Below, piece by piece: positions 8,756 through 15,588 of a stretch of 64,000 nt of DNA. The position numbers and the translations under genes are program-made. Below the pieces are notes generated by a model that was not told the origin of the DNA, did no database searches, and saw only the letters and a program-made list of their open reading frames with translations. Each line of letters opens with the position of its first letter. Within the stretch, counting starts at the first letter, position 1. Source of the DNA: Geobacteraceae bacterium (GTDB lineage Bacteria > Desulfobacterota > Desulfuromonadia > Geobacterales > Pseudopelobacteraceae); contig DAHZCG010000009.1 of the NCBI GenBank assembly GCA_027404165.1, positions 1 through 64,000 of the forward strand, in the 5' to 3' direction.

Positions 8756-9253
8756 ATGAAAAAACTCTGGATCAGTATCTTGCTGGTACTATCGCTCGGA
8801 ACCATCTGCCTGGCCGCAACCAAGGTTGAGGCACCGGATAGCTGTAAACAGTGTGGTATGAATCGTACCATGTTTGCCCAGAGCCGCATGATTGTTACCT
8901 ATACCGACGGAAGCAGCGCCGGGACCTGCAGCCTCAACTGCGTCGTCACTGACTTGAAAGCAGCCAGGGGTAAAAAAGTCAAATCATTCCAGGTTGCTGA
9001 CTACAACAGCAAAAAACTGATTAATGCGAAAACGGCAACCTGGGTAATCGGCGGATCCAAACCTGGCGTCATGACCAGGGTGGCCAAGTGGGCCTTCGCC
9101 GACAAGCTGGCTGCCGAGGCCTTCATCAAACTATATGGCGGCAAAAAGGCATCCTTTAAGGAAGCGCTTAAGGCTTCCGAAGACGAGCAGGCCGAAAATG
9201 CTGCCACACAAAAACAACCGGTGCATAAAGGTCACGGCGAACACAAGATGTAG
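8756..9253 (+). CDS. NosL-like metal-binding protein, first copy
   Basis: A 165-residue secreted protein with an N-terminal signal sequence (about 1-21) and a CKQCGM motif (Cys30, Cys33). This is the Cys-x-x-Cys-Gly-Met core of NosL family copper chaperones. The middle section (YTDGSSAGTCSLNCVV, then KSFQVADYNSKKLINA) follows the NosL pattern, and the C-terminus is rich in His and Lys (HKGHGEHKM). ATG 8756 is chosen because AAAGGAG sits just upstream and a signal peptide begins there. The closest characterised role is delivery of Cu(I) for nitrous oxide reductase, but no nosZ is present here. It heads a cluster with a second copy at 9348 and an ABC exporter-like system. Confidence 0.82.
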   Translation: MKKLWISILLVLSLGTICLAATKVEAPDSCKQCGMNRTMFAQSRMIVTYTDGSSAGTCSLNCVVTDLKAARGKKVKSFQVADYNSKKLINAKTATWVIGGSKPGVMTRVAKWAFADKLAAEAFIKLYGGKKASFKEALKASEDEQAENAATQKQPVHKGHGEHKM

Positions 9254-9273
9254 GAACGACAAAAATCAGAATG

Positions 9274-9310
9274 GCACGACCTGGCAGGCGTTTTGTCTGC
9301 CAGGTCGTGC
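9274..9310. other. Perfect 14-bp stem-loop between the two NosL-like genes
   Basis: GCACGACCTGGCAG (9274-9287) pairs exactly with 9297-9310 around a nine-base loop. No T-run follows on the plus strand, so it is not a standard terminator. It may stabilise or partly attenuate the transcript between the two NosL-like genes. Confidence 0.7.
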
Positions 9311-9347
9311 GGTCGACAGAATCTTCAAAACCACTCAAGGAACAGAT

Positions 9348-9833
9348 ATGAAACGACTCAGACGCTTGATACCGGCAGTATTCTTTTGCCTGTCGCTGTC
9401 CCTCTCAACAGCCTTCGCAGCACCAGTGCCCGTTCCTTCTCCGAGCGCCAAAGACAAGTGCCCGGTCTGCGGCATGTTCGTGGCCAAATACCCGGACTGG
9501 ACCACAACGATGACATTCAAAGACGGCTCCACGCTCTTTTTCGACGGGGTCAAGGATTTTTTCACCTTCTTCCATAACATGAATAAGTACGCTCCGGGCA
9601 GAAACCAGACATCGGTAGCGAGTGCGACCCTGAAAGACTACTATTCACTCAAGCACATCGATGCCCGCAAGGCTCTGTTCGTGCTTGGCAGTAATGTGTA
9701 CGGCCCCATGGGAAAGGAGCTGGTGCCGTTTGAAAAAGCATCCGATGCCCGGGCCTTTTTGAGAGATCACCGGGGTAAAAAGGTCTTGCGGTTCGAAGAG
9801 ATTACACCTGCTCTCCTGAAATCTCTGGAATAA
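9348..9833 (+). CDS. NosL-like metal-binding protein, second copy
   Basis: A 161-residue NosL family protein with a signal peptide ending near AFA (residues 22-24) and the motif KCPVCGMFV (Cys38, Cys41). It is closer to canonical NosL than the first copy: WTTTMTFKDGSTLFFDGVKDFFTFF and DYYSLKHIDARKALFVLGSNVYGPMG are family-typical blocks. Expected location is periplasmic. Translation starts at ATG 9348 behind AAGGA. It differs clearly from the 8756 gene, so this is an old duplication or two family branches rather than a recent repeat. The downstream small protein, permease and ATPase run in the same direction. Confidence 0.88.
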   Translation: MKRLRRLIPAVFFCLSLSLSTAFAAPVPVPSPSAKDKCPVCGMFVAKYPDWTTTMTFKDGSTLFFDGVKDFFTFFHNMNKYAPGRNQTSVASATLKDYYSLKHIDARKALFVLGSNVYGPMGKELVPFEKASDARAFLRDHRGKKVLRFEEITPALLKSLE

Positions 9834-9855
9834 ACCACGAAATGGTTACCACCTG

Positions 9856-10158
9856 ATGCGTAAATCAGCAGTATTCATCAGTTTTACTGCAATAGAGCTT
9901 GTGTGTGTCATGGTCATGGCGCTGCACAGCCGTCTCAGCCAACGCGCACATGCCCCGGAACTGCTGGAACGTGCCAACCTGGTAAAAACGCTGCAATTGA
10001 CCGATCTCTGTCTGTTTACCGAAGCCCGCTATACCCGCAATCCGGCCATGGCCGATTGTTTTGCCCCATTCCAGGACCACCCCACGGCGTTGGAACACTT
10101 CCCTTCCGGATCATTTGTAACGCCACCAACCATGAGGGTTCATGAACACTCCCCTTAA
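9856..10158 (+). CDS. Small single-span membrane protein of the NosL cluster
   Basis: A 100-residue protein that I do not recognise by name. Residues 7-24 form one membrane segment, probably leaving a periplasmic tail of about 75 residues. The tail contains two Cys (LTDLCLFTEARY and MADCFAPFQDHP), a Trp-free, His/Pro-rich stretch and the block LEHFPSGSFV. The 3' end overlaps the permease gene by 17 bases, so the two are co-translated and probably work together. No good ribosome-binding site is visible upstream of ATG 9856. The paired Cys and its position suggest a metal or thiol role, which is inference only. Confidence 0.65.
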   Translation: MRKSAVFISFTAIELVCVMVMALHSRLSQRAHAPELLERANLVKTLQLTDLCLFTEARYTRNPAMADCFAPFQDHPTALEHFPSGSFVTPPTMRVHEHSP

Positions 10159-11278
10159 CCGGCACGGCAATATCCTCGACTTTGCCATCTCATCACTGTT
10201 GCGGAGACGATCAAAGAACTTCTCCCTGCTGGTCGTATACACTCTGATCGTATTTGTGATCGCATCGCTGATCTTTTTCGTGCAGGCCATGAAACGGGAA
10301 GCGGGCCTGCTCCTCAAGGAGGCGCCGGACCTGGTCGTGCAGCGCATGATCGCCGGACGGCACGACCTGATACCGGACCGCTACAAAGAGCAGATCGGCG
10401 CGATCCGCGGGGTGACCGCGGTAACGCCGCGCCTGTGGGGCTATTATTACGACCAGGTCTTTGGCGCCAACTACACCCTGCTGGTGCCTGAACAGAAACT
10501 GGTCGAGCCGGGCAGTATCCTGATTGGTCCCGGGGTGGCACGCAATCAGCGGATTCAGGTCAGCGACATGCTGACCCTTAAAACTTCCAGCAACGCCCCC
10601 CTGCTGTTGACAGTGCAGGGCATCTATCCCAGCAGCTCGGAACTGATTTCCTCGGACCTGATCGTATTATCGGCCGAGGATTTTCAGGCCATGTTCAACC
10701 TGCCGGCCGGCTATGCCACCGATCTGGCCGTGACCGTTGCCAACCCCCAGGAGCAGACCACGATTGCCGCCAAGATCGCCGAACAGTTTCCGGACACACG
10801 TCCGATCCTTAAAAGCGAGATCCTGAGGACCTATGATGCGCTCTTCGAGTGGCGCGGCGGCATGATGGTGGTCATCCTGTTCGTGGCAGTACTGTCGTTC
10901 ATCATCTTTGCCTGGGACAAGGCCACCGGTCTGTCAGCCGAGGAACGCAAGGAGATCGGTATCCTCAAGTCCATCGGCTGGGAGACATCCGATGTGCTGC
11001 TGCTCAAATTCTGGGAAGGGATCGTCATATCGCTGACGGCATTTCTGGTGGGGGTGGTCCTGGCCTACGGCCATGTATTCCTGTTTTCGGCCACGCTGTT
11101 CGAACCTGCCCTCAAGGGGTGGTCGGTCATGTATCCGCACTTCAAACTGACCCCGGTCATCGACGTGTACCAGTTGACCATTCTTTTTGCCCTGACGGTA
11201 CTGCCCTATACCGCGGCATCCATCATACCGGCCTGGCTGGCCGCCACCGTACCACCCGACGCCGCCATGAGGTCATAA
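10142..11278 (+). CDS. FtsX-type ABC transporter permease
   Basis: A 378-residue permease of the MacB/LolE/FtsX class. One N-terminal membrane span (about 28-48) is followed by a large periplasmic MacB-like domain (about 50-235). Three C-terminal spans (near 240-260, 290-315 and 340-365) follow. The cytoplasmic coupling segment EERKEIGILKSIGW, between spans two and three, is the family signature. Proteins of this type do not import solutes; they extract lipoproteins, export substrates or transmit force from ATP hydrolysis. The ATPase follows two bases after the stop. Together with two NosL-like proteins it resembles, but is not, the NosFY-NosL module: NosY is a different permease family. Confidence 0.9.
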   Translation: MNTPLNRHGNILDFAISSLLRRRSKNFSLLVVYTLIVFVIASLIFFVQAMKREAGLLLKEAPDLVVQRMIAGRHDLIPDRYKEQIGAIRGVTAVTPRLWGYYYDQVFGANYTLLVPEQKLVEPGSILIGPGVARNQRIQVSDMLTLKTSSNAPLLLTVQGIYPSSSELISSDLIVLSAEDFQAMFNLPAGYATDLAVTVANPQEQTTIAAKIAEQFPDTRPILKSEILRTYDALFEWRGGMMVVILFVAVLSFIIFAWDKATGLSAEERKEIGILKSIGWETSDVLLLKFWEGIVISLTAFLVGVVLAYGHVFLFSATLFEPALKGWSVMYPHFKLTPVIDVYQLTILFALTVLPYTAASIIPAWLAATVPPDAAMRS

Positions 11279-11280
11279 CC

Positions 11281-12009
11281 ATGATCGAACTCAGCAGCGT
11301 GACCAAAACCTTCAATAGCGGCAAACACAACCAGTTTACCGCTGTGGACGGTGTGAACCTGACCATCCGGCCTGGACAACTGACCATCCTGAAGGGCCCC
11401 AGCGGCTCGGGCAAGACAACGCTCATGGCCCTGATCGGCTGCATGTCCCGCCCCAGCTCCGGCCGCATCTGTCTGCACGGTATCCGCACCTCATTTTTTA
11501 CGGAAACCGACCGCGAAGCCGCCCTGGACATTACCAGCCTGCCGGAACGTTTTTTGACCGAGATCCGACGGTCGACCTTTGGTTTCATCTTCCAGCAGTT
11601 CAACCTGATGAAAGGTATAACCGCGCTGGAAAACATCATGCTGCCGGCCTACCCGACCGGCGAGAGTCAGGCGGTCTTCCGCCGGCGCGCCCTGGAGCTG
11701 ATGGAGCTGTTTGCAGTCGCACGCCACTCGTCGTCACCGGTAGACTGGCTGTCGGGTGGCGAGCAGCAACGGGTGGCGATTGCCCGCGCCCTGATCAACA
11801 ACCCGGCCATCATCATTGCCGATGAACCGACTGCCCATCTCGACAGCAAGCTTTCCCGGGAATTCATGGAGATGGTCGGCACCCTGAAAGCTCAGGGCAA
11901 GACCATTCTGATTGCCAGCCACGATCCGCTGGTGTTCGATTCCGAGCTGGCCGACTGCGTAGTCGGCATGCGTGACGGTCGTATCACCGATATCGCGGGC
12001 TCACCATGA
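11281..12009 (+). CDS. ABC transporter ATPase, MacB/LolD class
   Basis: A 242-residue ATPase that powers the adjacent FtsX-type permease. Walker A GPSGSGKTT is at 39-47. The Q-loop is in FIFQQFNLM, the signature LSGGEQQRVAIARAL follows near 156-170, and Walker B is IIIADEPTAHLD. A conserved switch His is in ASHD. A 20-residue insertion after Walker A (about 68-92, FFTETDREAALDITSLPERF) is longer than in LolD. ATG 11281 follows the permease stop, and the 3' end overlaps the next gene by ATGA, so permease, ATPase and membrane protein are one translational unit. Confidence 0.93.
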   Translation: MIELSSVTKTFNSGKHNQFTAVDGVNLTIRPGQLTILKGPSGSGKTTLMALIGCMSRPSSGRICLHGIRTSFFTETDREAALDITSLPERFLTEIRRSTFGFIFQQFNLMKGITALENIMLPAYPTGESQAVFRRRALELMELFAVARHSSSPVDWLSGGEQQRVAIARALINNPAIIIADEPTAHLDSKLSREFMEMVGTLKAQGKTILIASHDPLVFDSELADCVVGMRDGRITDIAGSP

Positions 12010-13004
12010 TCCAGCATCCGGCCATCCTGGCACTGACCATCGCATCGCTGTTGACGGCTCTGATGCTGATCTACGCCGGCTGGTACGGGACACGGATCCT
12101 GGACAAATGGGACCTGCACAGCGGCAGCGAGCTGCAACTGGAACTAGAGCGGCGCACCTACCTGATCTCTGTCATCCTCAGCTATGTCCTGCTATTCCAG
12201 ATTGTGTCGCTGTTCCTGTACATATTTACCGCGGACAATCTGCACAGCCAGTTCACCGGCGCCATGTGTGCGGCCGGTGTCCTGGCCGTGAACAGTTACG
12301 GCTATCCGGTCCTGATCCTGAAGATCGTCAACTGCCTGCTGGCGGGTGTCTGGCTGATCATCAACCACGTCGATACCCGCGGCTACGACTACCCGCTGAT
12401 CAAGGCCAAATACGGGCTGCTCAACATCCTGGTACCGCTGGTGATACTGGAAGTGATCTTCCAGTTTGTCTACTTCTATAACCTGAAGCCCGACGTGATC
12501 ACCTCCTGCTGCGGCAGCCTCTTCAGCAGTGACAAGCACAGCATGGGCGGCCAGATTGCCGGTCTGCCGAACGGTCCCATGCAGCTGGCGTTCTTTGGAT
12601 CAATGGCGGCTACCATGTTGAGCGGCTGTTATTTTTACTTCAAGGGGCGTGGCAGCTACCTCTTTTCGATCCTCAGCGGCCTGACCTTCATCATAGCGGC
12701 TGCGTCCCTGGTTTCGTTCATCTGCCTCTATTTTTATGAACTGCCCAGCCATCACTGCCCCTTCTGTATCCTGCAGAAGGAGTATGGTTATGTCGGCTAT
12801 CCCCTCTACGCCACTCTGCTGGGCGGCGCAATCAGCGGCCTGGGCACGGGTGCTCTGACACCGTTTACGAACCGTGCAAGCCTGGCCAGGGTCCTTCCGG
12901 CTATCCAGCGCAGACTTACAGCCGTGACCCTGATCCTGTATCTGTTATTCACCCTGATCGTATCCTGGCGCATGCTGTCCACATCGTTTCGGCTCACGGG
13001 CTGA
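12006..13004 (+). CDS. Polytopic membrane protein with two Cys pairs
   Basis: A 332-residue protein with about seven to eight membrane spans; I do not recognise a named family. Two Cys pairs stand out: TSCCGSLFSS around 167-176, and HHCPFCILQ at 249-257 just after a span, a CxxC arrangement like DsbB/VKOR-type or copper-handling membrane proteins. A GYDYPLIKAKYG loop lies near 126-137. The start overlaps the ATPase stop, so it belongs to the same unit as the FtsX permease and ATPase. A role in metal or disulfide chemistry with the NosL-like proteins is a reasonable inference but unproven. Confidence 0.75.
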   Translation: MIQHPAILALTIASLLTALMLIYAGWYGTRILDKWDLHSGSELQLELERRTYLISVILSYVLLFQIVSLFLYIFTADNLHSQFTGAMCAAGVLAVNSYGYPVLILKIVNCLLAGVWLIINHVDTRGYDYPLIKAKYGLLNILVPLVILEVIFQFVYFYNLKPDVITSCCGSLFSSDKHSMGGQIAGLPNGPMQLAFFGSMAATMLSGCYFYFKGRGSYLFSILSGLTFIIAAASLVSFICLYFYELPSHHCPFCILQKEYGYVGYPLYATLLGGAISGLGTGALTPFTNRASLARVLPAIQRRLTAVTLILYLLFTLIVSWRMLSTSFRLTG

Positions 13005-13075
13005 GACATTTCTTCATAACAATACTGTAACCTTATCACGTGGCAACCCAAGCAACGAGAGTGAGGACATACCCG

Positions 13076-13474
13076 ATGAAATGCCTGATTGTTGAAGACG
13101 TCGAATTCGTGCGGGAAATGATGGTATTCTATCTGACCGGCTACGCGGAGATAGATACGGCGGCGGATGGTGTCGAAGCGCTTGAACTCTTCTCGCAGGC
13201 CATAAAGGAAAACAAGCCCTACCAACTCGTCTGCCTAGATATCCAGATGCCCAACATGGACGGCCAGGAAGCCCTAAAACGGATGCGGCGGATAGAACAG
13301 GAAACAGCGCTCCCGGATAACAAGGCGGTCATAATCATGACGACCGCTTCGACAGATACCAAGGATATCGAGAAGGCCATCTGGGAGGGTGACAGCACCG
13401 ATTATCTTGTCAAGCCGGTCAAGCCTGAAGATTTGATGGCGGTGTTGAAAAAGTATCGGCTCATTGAACTGTAA
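13076..13474 (+). CDS. Single-domain response regulator (CheY-like)
   Basis: A 132-residue receiver domain with no output domain. The acidic pair is in LIVEDVEF, the phospho-acceptor is Asp55 (VCLDIQMPNMDG), the Thr/Ser switch is in IIMTTAS and the conserved Lys is in YLVKPVKPEDL. It may act as a phosphate relay or as a partner of a kinase or chemotaxis component elsewhere. ATG 13076 is preferred over an upstream GTG because GAGGA is correctly placed. No cognate kinase is adjacent. The phosphorylation function is inferred from the intact motif set. Confidence 0.92.
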   Translation: MKCLIVEDVEFVREMMVFYLTGYAEIDTAADGVEALELFSQAIKENKPYQLVCLDIQMPNMDGQEALKRMRRIEQETALPDNKAVIIMTTASTDTKDIEKAIWEGDSTDYLVKPVKPEDLMAVLKKYRLIEL

Positions 13475-13807
13475 CGAGGCTGCGTGCAGACTGTTTGCAT
13501 CTCTGCACCACACGACCGCACAATCGGTCGATACAAACCGTGAGCTCATTCGTGGTCTGAAGACGCCTCGCTCTAAGCCGCCGGTGGCCGGTCGCAGACC
13601 GTTCCGATCCGTTACGGCGGACGGAAGGACTGCACCGGCTCAACCTTGCCACGCTGCATCCTCAGCCCTGTTCAGCCCAGTCCTATAAAAACATTCAGCT
13701 TTACCCCCATAAAAAAGAGTCCATCTGGGCTGTTGTATATGATATCATCCGCGGCGAAGAGCTAACCGAAATATTCATAATTTCAAAACAGGGTTGATCG
13801 CACACAT
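13475..13807. other. 333-bp gap without a recognisable gene
   Basis: Between the response regulator and the RIO kinase I see no credible coding frame, and the short open frames lack start signals and family features. The last 100 bp are AT-rich, contain the palindrome ATGATATCAT (near 13739-13748) and probably hold the promoter of the RIO kinase gene. Confidence 0.4.
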
Positions 13808-14656
13808 ATGAAAATACCAAAATGCTTTGACACACTCGTCGTCAACGGTTTCGTGGATGAGGTTATCCGCCAGCTGATGAGCGGCAAGGAAGCTGATGTC
13901 TATGTCGTTCAGTCGCACGGAGAGATTCGCTGCGCCAAGGTGTACAAAGAAGCCGGCAAACGGAGCTTCAGCCAGCAGGCCCAGTACCAGGAAGGACGCA
14001 AGGTACGGAACAGCCGCCAGGCCCGTGCCATGGAGAAGAATTCACGCTACGGGCGTAAAGAGCAGGAGGAAGCCTGGCAGAACACCGAGGTTACGACACT
14101 GAGCCGCTTGGCAGAGGCGGGCGTACGCGTTCCCAAAATATTCAGTTACATTGAGGGGATCCTGTTGATGGAGCTGGTGGTCGATGAACACGGCAATCCC
14201 GCGCCCCGGCTGAACGATCTGAGACTAACGGCGGAACAGGCCCGTGACTACCATCGCGGAATCATCGCGCAGATCGTCCTCATGCTCTGCGCCGGGATCG
14301 TTCACGGCGACCTGTCCGAGTACAACGTACTGGTCGGGACTGACGGCCTGGTCATCATCGACCTGCCCCAGGCCATTGATGCCGCGGGCAACAACAATGC
14401 CGGCAAGATGCTTGAGCGGGACGTCGGCAACATGACCGCCTACTTTGGGCGTTTCGCCCCCGAACTGCTGGCCAGCGACTACGGCAAGGAGATCTGGAAA
14501 CTCTACGCCAGCGGTCAACTCACTCCCGCGACCAAACTCACCGGCCAGTTTACACCCTGCGCAAAACCGGCCGACGTGCGCGGAGTCATGCGTGAAATAG
14601 ACTCGGAACGGATCTCACACGAGCGTCGGCAGGGAAGTGCATCCGGGACCAAGTGA
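13808..14656 (+). CDS. RIO1-family serine protein kinase
   Basis: A 282-residue atypical protein kinase of the RIO1 group, usually associated with archaea and eukaryotes (ribosome maturation) but found in various proteobacteria. Visible elements are the nucleotide-binding SGKEADVYVV near 26-35, the Lys in AKVYK, the catalytic loop HGDLSEYNVLV with Asp168, and the metal-binding Asp in VIIDLPQAID, which replaces the DFG motif as usual in RIO proteins. The gene overlaps the downstream pseudouridine synthase gene by TGATG. Pairing with an RNA-modification enzyme fits an RNA or ribosome-related role, but the substrate is unknown. Confidence 0.93.
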   Translation: MKIPKCFDTLVVNGFVDEVIRQLMSGKEADVYVVQSHGEIRCAKVYKEAGKRSFSQQAQYQEGRKVRNSRQARAMEKNSRYGRKEQEEAWQNTEVTTLSRLAEAGVRVPKIFSYIEGILLMELVVDEHGNPAPRLNDLRLTAEQARDYHRGIIAQIVLMLCAGIVHGDLSEYNVLVGTDGLVIIDLPQAIDAAGNNNAGKMLERDVGNMTAYFGRFAPELLASDYGKEIWKLYASGQLTPATKLTGQFTPCAKPADVRGVMREIDSERISHERRQGSASGTK

Positions 14657-15546
14657 TGGCGATTTCCGCTACCCCCTCAGTGGTCACCCTGCCGGCTGCA
14701 AAGCGGCCCTACCCTTCGATTCTGGAGTTCCTGAGCCGGCGCTTCCCGAACATCGGCAGCAGTTGCTGGCAGCAGCGCATCGCTGAAGGCAAGGTACTCG
14801 CTGCAGACCGCACCCCGATTAGTGAGCATACTGCGTATCACCCCCACCAGCGCCTGTTCTACTACCGAGAGGTTGAGCAGGAGCGCTTGATCCCCTTTAG
14901 CGAAACGATCCTCTTCCAGAACGAGCACCTGCTGGTCGCCTGCAAACCCCATTTCCTCCCGGTTATTCCGGGGGGCGGCTATGTCAACGAATGCCTGCTG
15001 AATCGCTTGCGGACAACTACGAACAACATTGACCTGGTGCCGTTGCACCGCATCGACCGGGAAACAGCGGGCATCGTCATGTTTTCCGTCAACCGCACAA
15101 CCAGGGGGCTGTACGGCAGGCTGTTCGCGGACGGCATGATGGATAAATCATACCAGGCCCTGGCCGAATGCGGCCATGTCCCGGACGTGAACGAGTGGAC
15201 CGTCGAGAACCGGATCGTCAAGGGCGATCCCTGGTTCAGGATGCAGACCGTTCCCGGCCGACCGAATGCCCGCTCGCAGATCCGGATGAGGGAGAGGAAG
15301 GGGGACATCGCCCGCTTCGACCTGTTTCCCATCACGGGCAAGACCCATCAGCTCAGGATCCACCTGAGCGGCCTGGGCTTCAGGATCCTCAACGACCGGT
15401 ACTATCCCGAGCTGCAGCCGGAACAGGCCGACGACTTCGAGAAACCGCTCGGTCTCATTGCCAAGACGGTTCGGTTCCGCGATCCGGTCAGCGGCACAGA
15501 CATGGAATTCAATTCTGAACGTGAACTGCCGCTTCTGGCGACGTAA
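14656..15546 (+). CDS. RluA-type pseudouridine synthase
   Basis: About 296 residues, an RluA/RsuA-superfamily enzyme that isomerises uridine in rRNA or tRNA. The catalytic Asp is Asp134 in the signature HRIDRETAGIV. The preceding ILFQNEHLLVACKPHFLPV and the later FDLFPITGKTHQLRIHLSGLG are also diagnostic. The N-terminal part (about 15-75) could be an S4-like RNA-binding segment, although it is weak. Either GTG 14653 or ATG 14656 could be the start; ATG overlaps the kinase stop as TGATG. The exact target position in RNA cannot be told from sequence. Confidence 0.9.
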   Translation: MAISATPSVVTLPAAKRPYPSILEFLSRRFPNIGSSCWQQRIAEGKVLAADRTPISEHTAYHPHQRLFYYREVEQERLIPFSETILFQNEHLLVACKPHFLPVIPGGGYVNECLLNRLRTTTNNIDLVPLHRIDRETAGIVMFSVNRTTRGLYGRLFADGMMDKSYQALAECGHVPDVNEWTVENRIVKGDPWFRMQTVPGRPNARSQIRMRERKGDIARFDLFPITGKTHQLRIHLSGLGFRILNDRYYPELQPEQADDFEKPLGLIAKTVRFRDPVSGTDMEFNSERELPLLAT

Positions 15547-15588
15547 TTCACATCACAGCCAATCACAAGCATACGACAGGAACATGCC

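Noticed and set aside
13464..13688. 74-codon small gene after the response regulator
   Set aside because: It has no ribosome-binding site, begins inside the response regulator and ends in an unremarkable Pro/Ser-rich stretch.
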